Positions 17,920 to 25,972 of a stretch of DNA of 64,000 bases are shown here, piece by piece. Source of the DNA: Cognatundibacterium rugosum. Lineage in GTDB: Bacteria; Pseudomonadota; Gammaproteobacteria; Burkholderiales; Burkholderiaceae_D. A model generated the notes under the pieces. It was not told where the DNA came from, searched no databases, and saw nothing but the letters and a program-made list of their open reading frames with translations. Numbering within the stretch: position 1 is the stretch's first letter; each line of letters begins with the position of its first letter. Both the position numbers and the translations under genes were made by a program. The stretch covers positions 1-64,000 of the forward strand of contig NZ_JACOGG010000015.1 of NCBI RefSeq assembly GCF_014284365.1. The letters are read 5' to 3'.

Positions 17920-18774
17920 ATGAGTTCTCACAACGAATCCGCTGGTAAATGCCCGATGGCCTGGCATGGTGCCCAACTCGATTTCTCTTCATCCATGAGT
18001 TATGGCGATTACCTGGGTCTGGATCAGGTACTGAGTGCACAGCATCCGCTGTCGCCCAATCACAATGAAATGCTATTCATCATTCAGCATCAGACCAGCG
18101 AACTCTGGATCAAACTGATGCTGCATGAATTACACGCGGTGCGCCGTCAGATCCGCGACAATGATTTGCCACCAGCGTTTAAAATGCTGTCGCGGGTCGC
18201 GCGTATCATGGACCAGCTGGTGCATGCCTGGGATGTCCTGGCGACCATGACACCGAGTGAATACACCGCAATCCGCCCTTACCTCGGCGCCTCTTCCGGT
18301 TTCCAGTCGCATCAGTACCGCGAACTCGAATACCTGCTCGGCAATAAGAACGCGACCCTGATGGCGGTTCATGAAAGCAAACCCGAAGTGCATGCGACAC
18401 TGGATGATGCACTGCGCACGCCATCGATTTACGATGAAGCGATATGCCTGATGGCACGTCAGGGTTTGACGATAGATGTGGACCGTCTGGAGCGCGACTG
18501 GACCCAGCCAGTGAGCATGAATGAATCGGTGAAAGCGGCCTGGCTGCAGGTATATCAGGCACCGGAACAACACTGGAGCCTGTATGAACTGGCCGAGAAA
18601 CTAGTGGATATGGAGACCGCATTCCGCATCTGGCGCTTCCGCCATGTGACGACAGTCGAACGCATCATCGGCTTCAAAACCGGTACTGGCGGCACTGCTG
18701 GCGTCAGCTATTTGCGCAAAATGCTGGATGTTGTGCTATTCCCCGAGCTGTTTGCGCTGCGTACCGCTTTATAA
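17920..18774 (+). CDS. kynA: Tryptophan 2,3-dioxygenase
   Basis: Heme enzyme opening the indole ring of tryptophan to N-formylkynurenine, step 1 of the pathway. About 284 aa; family blocks include [18 protein letters not shown], the substrate/heme region [19 protein letters not shown], and [18 protein letters not shown]. The C-terminal [20 protein letters not shown] is also diagnostic. Start at 17920 (MSSHNES) has AAGGA upstream; the frame extends to 17890. Last gene of the kyn operon. Confidence 0.96.
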   Translation: MSSHNESAGKCPMAWHGAQLDFSSSMSYGDYLGLDQVLSAQHPLSPNHNEMLFIIQHQTSELWIKLMLHELHAVRRQIRDNDLPPAFKMLSRVARIMDQLVHAWDVLATMTPSEYTAIRPYLGASSGFQSHQYRELEYLLGNKNATLMAVHESKPEVHATLDDALRTPSIYDEAICLMARQGLTIDVDRLERDWTQPVSMNESVKAAWLQVYQAPEQHWSLYELAEKLVDMETAFRIWRFRHVTTVERIIGFKTGTGGTAGVSYLRKMLDVVLFPELFALRTAL

Positions 18775-18870
18775 TCGCAGCACTGGCAATAATGCGATGA
18801 ACACGTCTGTGTCTGGCCAGGACCGCAGCCGGGGCGGTGTTACCCCGGTCAGATCACAGAAAGGCAGCCC

Positions 18871-19497
18871 ATGCTGAGTTTGGAAACCGCCGTCAGTTTT
18901 TTAGGCATCTCGATTTTACTCGGGCTCAGTCCCGGTCCGGATAATGTGTTTGTCCTCATGCAGTCGGTCATGCAAGGACGGCGCGCCGGTATGCTGGTCG
19001 TGCTGGGCCTGTGTACTGGCCTGGTGGTACACACCACCGCGATTGCGATGGGGCTGGCTGCCGTATTTGCCGCGTCCGCCATGGCCTTTACCGTCATGAA
19101 GCTGATCGGTGCTGCCTATTTACTGTATCTGGCTTATGGCGCTTACCACGCACCGGTCAGCACAACCGATGAACAGCGCCCACCGGCCTTGTCTGGCCGC
19201 CAGCTGTATCTGCGCGGGATAGTCATGAATCTGACCAATCCTAAAGTCGTGCTGTTTTTCCTGGCTTTTTTGCCGCAATTTGTGTCGGCTGAACGGGGTG
19301 CGATTGCACCGCAGTTTTTCCAGCTCGGCGGCATCTTCATCCTGGCCACCCTGCTCGCGTTTGGCAGCATCGCCTGGTTTGCCGCCAGTGCTGGCCAGCG
19401 TTTGCGTCGCTCAGCCAGTGCCCAGCGTTGGCTCAACCGCAGCGCGGCGCTGGTGTTTGCCGGTCTGGCAGCCAAGCTGGCGTTCTCACAACGCTAA
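18871..19497 (+). CDS. LysE/RhtB-family amino-acid exporter
   Basis: Inner-membrane protein of 208 aa with about six hydrophobic segments. N-terminal FLGISILLGLSPGPDNVFVLMQS matches the LysE/RhtB signature (GPxxxxV), and NLTNPKVVLFFLAFLPQFV is the conserved second block. Family members export amino acids or related compounds. It lies 96 bp after kynA in the same direction and could export an intermediate of tryptophan breakdown, but substrate cannot be read from sequence. Confidence 0.9.
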   Translation: MLSLETAVSFLGISILLGLSPGPDNVFVLMQSVMQGRRAGMLVVLGLCTGLVVHTTAIAMGLAAVFAASAMAFTVMKLIGAAYLLYLAYGAYHAPVSTTDEQRPPALSGRQLYLRGIVMNLTNPKVVLFFLAFLPQFVSAERGAIAPQFFQLGGIFILATLLAFGSIAWFAASAGQRLRRSASAQRWLNRSAALVFAGLAAKLAFSQR

Positions 19498-19612
19498 AAC
19501 AGCTACATTCAGTCAAATACAAAGTCCGCATCAAATAAGGCTATCCAGCCATTTTTCCGCCAACAGGCGCAGCGGTATTGGGTCTTGCTTATTTTGATCT
19601 TGGCATAGAAGT

Positions 19613-19654
19613 AAAAAAAATCTGCCCCAGGTGCGACCGGGGCAGATTTTTTTA
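19613..19654. terminator. Bidirectional terminator between the LysE gene and the amidohydrolase gene
   Basis: AAATCTGCCCC (to about 19628) pairs with GGGGCAGATTT (from about 19639) around a 10-nt loop, with an A run before and a T run after. The two flanking genes converge on it, so it can serve both strands. Confidence 0.93.
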
Positions 19655-19667
19655 TATTGGCTCCAAC

Positions 19668-21428
19668 TTATTTGGCCGCGTCTTTCGCGGCTTTAGCGGA
19701 TTTCACCGATTTCACCGATTTCACTGAAGCAGGCGCTTTAGCCTGATAAATCGTATTGCCTTCCTTGATGGTTTCCAAAACTTGGATGCTGCGCAAGTGC
19801 TCAGGATCTATCGTCATCGGATTGGCGGATAAGACCACCAGATCGGCCAGTTTGCCAGGTTCTATCGAGCCCTTGCTGCCGTCTTCAAAATGCTGCCAGG
19901 CAGCCCACAGCGTGATGCTCTTGAGTGCTACTGCAATCGGCAAACGCTGATCCGGGCCCAGGATGTCGCGGCTGCGGGTACGACGGTTGACCACCGCATC
20001 CAGAATTGCAATCGCATCCGGAAAAGCCACCGGTGCATCATGATGCTGAGTGAATGTCATGCCACGGTGCAGCGCCGACATGGCAGGTGAAATCCGGTCT
20101 GCACGTTGTGGGCCCAGCGTTTCATCGCGATGCCAGTCGCCCCAGTAATACGCATGCATGCCAAAAAACGAAGGCACGATACCCAGCCTTTGCATCGCAT
20201 CAAGCTGTTCCTCGCGCACGGTTTGTGCATGGATCATCACATTGCGGCGATCCAGCAAACCATACTTCGCCACCGCCTTGCCCACGCCGCTCAGCATCTG
20301 ATCAGCCGCTGCATCGCCATTGGCATGTACCAGCAATTGCCAGTTATTGGCATAGGCCTTATCGATCAGGCGCTCGGCTTCATCATCACGGAAAGTCGGA
20401 TAACCACGATAGTCAGCCGGCTTGCCTTTGGGTGGCACATGGTAGGGATGACTCAGAAACGCGGTCTTACCTTGCGGCGAACCATCCAGACTCAGCTTCA
20501 CACCACCGACCCGAAAATGACCGCGATAGGCGCGCTGATTCCAGGCCGAGCGCATCAATTCATCAGTAAAGGGCATCGCCAGATCAGGATAAGACACCAC
20601 GTCGATCAACATCTTATTCCCCTGCGCCAGCCCAGCCCAGGTCTTGTTCGAATTTTCGTCAGAGCGCCCATCCTGACCAGTGGTGAAGCCAAAGCGCGCA
20701 TACAATTGCTGGCCCGCGAGCAGCATCGCCGCGTAGTCCGCAGGTGATGGCTGGATCAGCTTCATACCAGATGCAAACCAGGCGGTTTCTTCCAACACGC
20801 CATTGGGCGTTCTGCCATCGGCTTCACGCTGAATCTGACCGCCTTCCGGGTCTTTGGAATCAGCGTTCAGACCGACCATTTGCAGCGCCTTGCTATTGAG
20901 TGCACCCAAATGACCCGACTGATGAATCACCAGCACCGGCTTATCGCGCGAGACCGCATCGAGTTCCTGCCGGGTCGGCGCACGCCGCTCTTTCAACTGC
21001 GCATCGTCATAACCAAAGCCGATGATGATGCCCTTGCTGCGCGCCAGCGGAGTCGCCGCATACTCTTTGAGTATCTGCTGCAGGGCTGCGATGCTGTTCC
21101 CTTTGCCATCCGGCGCTGGTAACAAGTTAGCCGACACCGCTTGCAAACCGGTCATCGACACATGACCATGCGCATCCACAAAACCAGGCAACAGCGTCTT
21201 GCCTTTCAAGTCGATCACCTTCGTCGTCGCCGACTTGTGCGCCAGCACGCTTTGCTGATCACCCACCGCAATCACTAAGCCATCCTTGATCGCGAGGGCC
21301 TGTGCCGCAGGCTGCGCGTCATTCATGGTGACGATTTGCGCATTGATATAAATTTTATCGGCATCCGCCGCCAAGGCGATACCGCTCATCGCCATCCATC
21401 CCAAACCCACTGCCAGATTACGCCACAT
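19668..21428 (-). CDS. Exported amidohydrolase (amidohydrolase_3, YtcJ-like)
   Basis: Metal-dependent hydrolase of about 586 aa. Signal peptide MWRNLAVGLGWMAMSGIALA at residues 1-20; the start at 21428 follows GAGGAGC. The metal site begins with LLPGFVDAHGHVSMTG; later blocks are VHANGDAAADQ, MIHAQTV, TFTQHHDAPVAFPD and a C-terminal SIEPGKLADLVVLS. This is the YtcJ/amidohydrolase_3 layout, whose substrates are mostly unknown. The C-terminus ends in a Lys/Ala/Ser-rich tail with a repeated KSV unit, encoded by 9-bp tandem repeats near 19695-19725. Confidence 0.88.
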   Translation of the reverse strand: MWRNLAVGLGWMAMSGIALAADADKIYINAQIVTMNDAQPAAQALAIKDGLVIAVGDQQSVLAHKSATTKVIDLKGKTLLPGFVDAHGHVSMTGLQAVSANLLPAPDGKGNSIAALQQILKEYAATPLARSKGIIIGFGYDDAQLKERRAPTRQELDAVSRDKPVLVIHQSGHLGALNSKALQMVGLNADSKDPEGGQIQREADGRTPNGVLEETAWFASGMKLIQPSPADYAAMLLAGQQLYARFGFTTGQDGRSDENSNKTWAGLAQGNKMLIDVVSYPDLAMPFTDELMRSAWNQRAYRGHFRVGGVKLSLDGSPQGKTAFLSHPYHVPPKGKPADYRGYPTFRDDEAERLIDKAYANNWQLLVHANGDAAADQMLSGVGKAVAKYGLLDRRNVMIHAQTVREEQLDAMQRLGIVPSFFGMHAYYWGDWHRDETLGPQRADRISPAMSALHRGMTFTQHHDAPVAFPDAIAILDAVVNRRTRSRDILGPDQRLPIAVALKSITLWAAWQHFEDGSKGSIEPGKLADLVVLSANPMTIDPEHLRSIQVLETIKEGNTIYQAKAPASVKSVKSVKSAKAAKDAAK

Positions 21429-21690
21429 CGCCTGCTCCTCAGTTAGATGAATTTTTGCTGCATTTTGCTTCATTCAGTCAATTGCCGCATCCCCGCCCTT
21501 AGACCGCAGGCACGCCACATCACCAGTTGCGAATCAGGCAGCTGTTCAAATGACATCATGCATCAAAGCGATGCTGCCCACAAACAGATTTTGTCTGCGC
21601 CGGATGTGGCTGTAGTCTGCCCCGCTTTCTGAGAAAATTCTCTGCATCAGTTAAACTGTCGCCTTTGCCGCAGACAATTCAGGAGTAAGC

Positions 21691-22299
21691 ATGCATACCG
21701 TGACACGCGAAGACCAGACCATCGTGCCGTCTAAAATCGTCTGCGCTGGCAGAAATTATGTCGCCCATATCGCCGAACTCGGCAATGAGGTACCGGCTGA
21801 ACCGGTGATTTTCCTCAAGCCAAATTCTGCGCTGTCAGAACAATTGCGTGCTGATGGCGAAGACATCCATTACGAAGGCGAAATCAGCTTTTTGCTCAAG
21901 AATGGCAAGCTGGACGCCGTCGGTTTCGGCCTCGATCTGACCCGCCGTGCAGTACAAACCAGCCTGAAAAAACAGGGCTTGCCTTGGGAACGCGCCAAGG
22001 CCTTTGATGGCTCGGCCGTGTTCAGCCGCTTCGTGCACTTTGATGGCAATCCCGAAGAATTAAGACTGGAATTATGGATAGACGGTCAGTTGGCGCAACA
22101 AGGCGGCACGCCGCTGATGCTGTTCAAACCGGCGCAATTGCTGGCATCGATACAAAGTTTTATGAGCCTCAATGATGGCGACATCCTCATGACCGGCACG
22201 CCGGAGGGCGTGGGCCCGGTACGCCAGGGTGCCAGTTACTGCGGCCGGATTTATGCCGGTGACAGCCTGCTGGTCGAACACAGCTGGATCGCTATCTGA
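21691..22299 (+). CDS. Fumarylacetoacetate hydrolase-family protein
   Basis: A 202-aa single-domain FAH-fold protein. The opening KIVCAGRNYVAHIAELGNEV and FLKPNSAL, metal ligands in DIHYEGEISFLL (HxEGE), KAFDGSAVFSRFV and the ILMTGTPEGVGPV block are all present. Family members include acylpyruvases, oxaloacetate decarboxylases/tautomerases and isomerases; the exact substrate is unclear. CAGGAG lies 7 nt before the ATG. Confidence 0.9.
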   Translation: MHTVTREDQTIVPSKIVCAGRNYVAHIAELGNEVPAEPVIFLKPNSALSEQLRADGEDIHYEGEISFLLKNGKLDAVGFGLDLTRRAVQTSLKKQGLPWERAKAFDGSAVFSRFVHFDGNPEELRLELWIDGQLAQQGGTPLMLFKPAQLLASIQSFMSLNDGDILMTGTPEGVGPVRQGASYCGRIYAGDSLLVEHSWIAI

Positions 22300-22394
22300 A
22301 TTGAGCGCAAACACTAAGCATTAAATACACCAACAGCAGCGTGTTGCAGCACCACCGTCAAACGGGCTACGACATACTGACACTACTGAGAATC

Positions 22395-23198
22395 ATGATG
22401 AAGCACAGAAGTAAAATCCCCTATCACAACGCAGCTAACATAGAAAAATCGCGGATTGCAGCAAAACTGGCAGCCGACGTGCTGCATATGATCACACCGC
22501 ATGTTAAAGCTGGTGTCAGCACTGAACAGCTGGATCAGATCTGCCACGACTACATCGTCCATGTACAAAAAGCGATACCCGCCAATATTGGCTACCACGG
22601 TTTTCCTAAGACTATTTGCGCCTCTGTGAATCAGGTGATTTGCCACGGCATCCCATCCGGCCTGGTACTGAATGAGGGCGACATCCTCAACATTGACGTC
22701 GCGGTGATCAAAGATGGCTGGTACGGCGATACCAGCCGTATGTATCTGGTCGGCGCAGTCAGCGCCGAAGCGCAACGACTGGTGCGTACCACCTATGACT
22801 CGCTGTGTGCCGGTATCCGTCAGGTTCGTCCGGGCAATACGCTGGGCGATGTGGGCTACGCGATACAACAAGTCGCAGAAAAAGCTGGCTACAGCGTGGT
22901 CAGGGATTACTGTGGTCATGGCATAGGCAAGATTTACCATGATGAACCGGAAGTGCGCCACTATGGCCGTCGCGGTGAAGGTATCGTGCTGCAGCCGGGT
23001 ATGATCTTCACCATAGAACCCATGATCAATGCCGGTAAAGCCGCGACCCGCCAGCTGGCCGATGGCTGGACCGTAGAAACCCGCGACGGCTCATGGTCCG
23101 CGCAATGGGAACATATGGTCGTCGTCACAGAAAGCGGCTGCGAAGTGCTGACCGCCTGGCCTGAAGCCGATCCGGCTTATCCGGATGTGTTTGCTTAA
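22395..23198 (+). CDS. map: Methionine aminopeptidase, type I
   Basis: Removes the initiator methionine. The 267-aa protein has all five metal ligands: Asp in ILNIDVAV, Asp in YGDTSRMY, His in CGHGIGKIYH, Glu in FTIEPMIN and Glu in QWEHMVVV. MMKHRSKIPYHN at 22395 is the preferred start, with a weak GAG upstream. Not next to rpsB as the housekeeping copy often is, so this may be a second map paralogue. Its last ~70 codons are duplicated 1.3 kb downstream. Confidence 0.93.
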   Translation: MMKHRSKIPYHNAANIEKSRIAAKLAADVLHMITPHVKAGVSTEQLDQICHDYIVHVQKAIPANIGYHGFPKTICASVNQVICHGIPSGLVLNEGDILNIDVAVIKDGWYGDTSRMYLVGAVSAEAQRLVRTTYDSLCAGIRQVRPGNTLGDVGYAIQQVAEKAGYSVVRDYCGHGIGKIYHDEPEVRHYGRRGEGIVLQPGMIFTIEPMINAGKAATRQLADGWTVETRDGSWSAQWEHMVVVTESGCEVLTAWPEADPAYPDVFA

Positions 23199-23263
23199 TT
23201 CCTGATTGGTCGTGGTGGTGTGGGCGCAGTGAAAAACTGCTCAGCCCACACTGCTTCTGGCTG
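22987..23263 (+). repeat. 277-bp direct repeat, copy A (3' end of map)
   Basis: Covers the last ~70 codons of map, its stop codon and the terminator hairpin. Copy B at 24313-24589 is identical except for two substitutions seen by eye (G to T changing an Arg codon to Leu, and A to G in the hairpin loop), about 99% identity. The unit length from copy to copy is 1,326 bp. Confidence 0.92.
23218..23251 (+). terminator. Terminator-like hairpin after map
   Basis: GTGTGGGCGCAGT pairs with ACTGC-GCCCACAC (3-nt bulge) around a GAAAA loop. The stem is strong but no U run follows, so it may be a Rho-independent terminator of weak type or an mRNA 3'-end stabiliser. A near copy sits in repeat copy B. Confidence 0.6.
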
Positions 23264-23350
23264 CAGCGATGAATTAGCACTTCCAGCCGCTAAACAGCTG
23301 ATGTTGCCATGTCGATGCCGATGAACCGTTAGAGATACTAAGTTATCGTG

Positions 23351-24085
23351 CTAATTGCCCCCGTCCTTTGTGGTCCTGAATACCACATGCTCTGATTTGA
23401 CACCCTTCACCAATAACCATAGACACAGGGTCGACTCACCGATCAGCGGGGGGATAAGGATGGATGGTGTGAGCAGGTTTGAGAACGCTGGCGTAAAAAG
23501 CGCTGCAAAACACGCGATCAAATAACAGATACCGGCAAGCTGTAACAAGAGACCTATAAGTTTAGGTAAGTACCCTGACTTAAAGATCAGATAACCATTC
23601 ACCAGACAAGCCAAACCAAAGAAGATCAACGCAATATTGAATGCGACGTTGTGCGACTTCAGCGCAATATTCGCCAAGACCTGTACCTGATGCACATCAA
23701 AGACAGTCAGGTAATCTGGATTATTCAATATTGGTAAGATCAGTAGCAGGAAGACTTTGCTGACAGCCTCGACAGCCAGCGACACAACACCCAGCAGCAA
23801 AGAAAGCTGCATCAGCGGTTTATTGACCTTGCTAAGAAACAAATATTCTATCCACAATTGCGGAACTGCAAAAACAACCACGAATAAATTTGCGGCGACA
23901 CCCAGACTCCATAAGCCTGGTGAAGCGAGAATATTCTGCGCCGACGCCGCAACATTTCCGGCGACGACGAGTTTGTCGGTGACAAAACCCTCAGCAAAAC
24001 CACCAAACACGATTACCAGCAGATATAAGCCCCCCCAAAGTCGGGCATAAACTTGTGGGGAATGCTCAAGGGATTTGAGTTTCAT
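23351..24085 (-). CDS. DUF4386-family membrane protein
   Basis: Integral membrane protein of about 244 aa with roughly six hydrophobic segments. The N-terminal YARLWGGLYLLVIVFGGFAEGFV is the DUF4386 family signature; function unknown. It is the only gene between the two 277-bp map repeats and lies antisense to map. Codon use and base composition look more AT-rich than the neighbours, consistent with recent acquisition. Confidence 0.82.
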   Translation of the reverse strand: MKLKSLEHSPQVYARLWGGLYLLVIVFGGFAEGFVTDKLVVAGNVAASAQNILASPGLWSLGVAANLFVVVFAVPQLWIEYLFLSKVNKPLMQLSLLLGVVSLAVEAVSKVFLLLILPILNNPDYLTVFDVHQVQVLANIALKSHNVAFNIALIFFGLACLVNGYLIFKSGYLPKLIGLLLQLAGICYLIACFAALFTPAFSNLLTPSILIPPLIGESTLCLWLLVKGVKSEHVVFRTTKDGGN

Positions 24086-24312
24086 CATTTGTTATTCCAC
24101 TCTATAAAAGTAATCCGACAATGAGAATTCTACTTCCGCCAGCTTGTGCGTCCACGTGTTCATACCCCACATAAGGGAAGCCTCCTGCATGAAGCACAGG
24201 ACTTTATAGAGCAAAGCACCTTCATCTGTACAGACAAATATCTGCGTAGTGTAAGAAAAATGTACTGCCTATGTCGATATTACAAAGCACAGTGCTATCG
24301 TGGCTATTCTGC

Positions 24313-24524
24313 TGCTGCAGCCGGGTATGATCTTCACCATAGAACCCATGATCAATGCCGGTAAAGCCGCGACCCTCCAGCTGGCCGATGGCTGGACCGT
24401 AGAAACCCGCGACGGCTCATGGTCCGCGCAATGGGAACATATGGTCGTCGTCACAGAAAGCGGCTGCGAAGTGCTGACCGCCTGGCCTGAAGCCGATCCG
24501 GCTTATCCGGATGTGTTTGCTTAA
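24313..24524 (+). pseudogene. Truncated duplicate of the map C-terminus
   Basis: Codes for the last ~70 residues of methionine aminopeptidase (from LQPGMIFTIEPMINAG to ADPAYPDVFA) with one Arg-to-Leu change relative to the intact gene. It lacks the N-terminal two-thirds, including three of the five metal ligands, so it cannot be an active enzyme. An ATG at 24300 opens the frame but no ribosome-binding site is evident. Confidence 0.88.
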
Positions 24525-24589
24525 TTCCTGATTGGTCGTGGTGGTGTGGGCGCAGTGAAAAGCTGCTCAGCCCACACTGCTTCTGGCTG
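24313..24589 (+). repeat. 277-bp direct repeat, copy B
   Basis: Second copy of the map 3' end plus downstream hairpin, in the same orientation as copy A. The homology begins abruptly at TGCTGCAG and ends at TTCTGGCTG, with unrelated flanks on each outer side. Confidence 0.92.
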
Positions 24590-24797
24590 TCGCAATATGT
24601 GCCGCATTTTGCGCGCAAATTTGACGGAAACCCGTACTGATGCGTGCATCGCAAGTCGGGCAAAAACGCCTGTGCGGTCAAAGCATTCGACTTCGTAAAA
24701 AGTACGGCTAACAAACTATTAGAATGTTAAAACACGGTGTGTGTACGGTATCAATAATTTTATGTTACCCGATTGGTATTTCGAATAATTTGAGCAT

Positions 24798-25124
24798 TTA
24801 TCTGCTCATTAGCCTATCGTAGAGCACACTGGGGAAATCTCTGTTCGTATCGACAAACATATGGACGAAAATTTCCTCTTCTTTTATCTGGTAGATGATT
24901 CTTGTTTTTCCTACGAGTCGTTGACGATAATGAACAAGTCCAATCGCTTCAATCTCCTCAGGGACAGAGCCAGCAAGTGGCATCTCGGCTATCTGTTTGA
25001 GCATTTTCTTGAAGTCTGATTCGACAGTCATCCAGACCTGATCGCCAAATTTTCTCTTCACATAGCCGCGTATTTCACGATAGTCGTCCTTGGCATAAGC
25101 TAGGACCTGGACTTTGTAGCTCAT
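24798..25124 (-). CDS. RelE/ParE-superfamily toxin
   Basis: Basic protein of 108 aa. N-terminal MSYKVQVLAYAKDDYREIRG and C-terminal HYRQRLVGKTRIIYQIKEEE ... DTNRDFPSVL match the RelE/ParE fold (mRNA interferase or gyrase inhibitor; the two cannot be told apart safely here). The start codon overlaps the antitoxin stop in ATGA, the usual translational coupling in type II modules. Confidence 0.88.
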   Translation of the reverse strand: MSYKVQVLAYAKDDYREIRGYVKRKFGDQVWMTVESDFKKMLKQIAEMPLAGSVPEEIEAIGLVHYRQRLVGKTRIIYQIKEEEIFVHMFVDTNRDFPSVLYDRLMSR

Positions 25125-25396
25125 TGCTGATTTTCCTTGTCCATCTCAGCAAAGAAAGAATCGGCATCTTGGAACTTACCTTCTTCAATTTGTTTGTTGC
25201 CCAGTGCGAGGATTTTCAGCAACGCCATGGTTTCTTGTTGCTTCTGGTAGCTGTCGATGTCCATGACCACCATCTTCGCTTCCCCGTTCTGGGTGATAAT
25301 TAAAGGATCGCTGTGGTTCTCGCTGAAGTCCCTGGCAATCTCTGCTGCGTTTGCCTTCAAGAATGAAATAGGTCTGATTTGTTCGGAAAGCTTCAT
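25121..25396 (-). CDS. Phd/YefM-family antitoxin
   Basis: Acidic protein of about 91 aa. The N-terminal PISFLKANAAEIARDFSENH and PLIITQNGEAKMVVMDIDSY are the Phd/YefM DNA-binding fold; the Glu/Asp-rich C-terminus would wrap the toxin. Start at 25396 has AGGAG 5-6 nt upstream; a GTG two codons earlier would overlap that site. Upstream lies a 17-bp perfect palindrome, the probable autoregulatory operator. Confidence 0.9.
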   Translation of the reverse strand: MKLSEQIRPISFLKANAAEIARDFSENHSDPLIITQNGEAKMVVMDIDSYQKQQETMALLKILALGNKQIEEGKFQDADSFFAEMDKENQQ

Positions 25397-25446
25397 GATC
25401 ACTCCTGGTGAACAATTGACAATAAGTCCAATTATGGTCTGAATAT

Positions 25447-25463
25447 AGTCTCATTATGAGACT
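25447..25463. promoter_or_regulatory. 17-bp palindromic operator of the toxin-antitoxin module
   Basis: AGTCTCATTATGAGACT is a perfect inverted repeat around the central base, 50 bp upstream of the antitoxin start. Type II antitoxins of the Phd/YefM class typically bind such palindromes to repress their own operon. Binding is inferred. Confidence 0.6.
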
Positions 25464-25710
25464 TTTAGGCTAACCAGGTCAAATTTTCAATCGTGAAGAA
25501 TGCGCCTTCTCTGCACTACCTGAGTTGCTGCCATCAGATTTTTCAACGACATAGAAGCAATGCGTAAATCGTGCGTAATTCAAGTTCGAATCGAAGCAAA
25601 AACGAGCTTACATGAGGGTATTTCAGACTTTTAGAAACCTGCCAGGAACGCCTGAAACCTATGTTAGATATGGGTTTGAGGAAAATTGCCAGATATTAAG
25701 ATGTAGGGAC
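25464..25710. other. Intergenic region between the TA operator and tRNA-Arg
   Basis: About 250 bp with no supportable gene, AT-rich. It sits on the 3' side of the tRNA, where integrated elements usually begin, but no integrase, attachment-site duplicate or other mobile remnant could be recognised. Confidence 0.5.
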
Positions 25711-25787
25711 TGGTCCCGCCGACAGGAATCGAACCTGTATCTTACGCTTAGGAGGCATACGTTCTATCCATTGAACTACGGCGAGAC
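25711..25787 (-). tRNA. tRNA-Arg (anticodon CCU)
   Basis: Read on the minus strand the gene begins GTCTCGCCGTAG and ends GTCGGCGGGACCA. The 7-bp acceptor stem GUCUCGC/GCGGGAC (one U-G pair), D arm, anticodon stem UAUGC/GCGUA with loop CUCCUAA (anticodon CCU, reading AGG) and T arm with GGUUCGAUUCC are all present; CCA is encoded. This tRNA is a frequent integration site for mobile elements. Confidence 0.95.
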
Positions 25788-25972
25788 ACGGTGTGAAACG
25801 CCGTGACGGCGCTTCAGCAAGCCCGTCATCTTACCTGACTGGACAGCAACAATCAATTCACGCTTGCATACAGGATGCGGCGCAGATGGTGGAAGCTGCG
25901 GCGGTCTCGCGTACAATACGGGTTTTTCAATGCTGTGCGGCACCACGGGCTGCGCACTTCCCTCAGGAATTT

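Noticed and set aside
24146-24364. Open frame and an 11-base match (ATGAAGCACAG) to the map start region inside the duplicated segment
   Set aside because: The surrounding sequence does not resemble the map 5' end and the spacing differs; treated as coincidence, not a remnant of a full map duplicate.
24451-24714. 87-aa minus-strand open frame partly overlapping repeat copy B
   Set aside because: It has no ribosome-binding site, overlaps the map fragment in antisense and matches no family I know.
25612-25806. Open frame reading WSRRQESNLYLTLRRHTFYP on the plus strand
   Set aside because: It is the antisense reading of tRNA-Arg; this type of frame is a known artefact.
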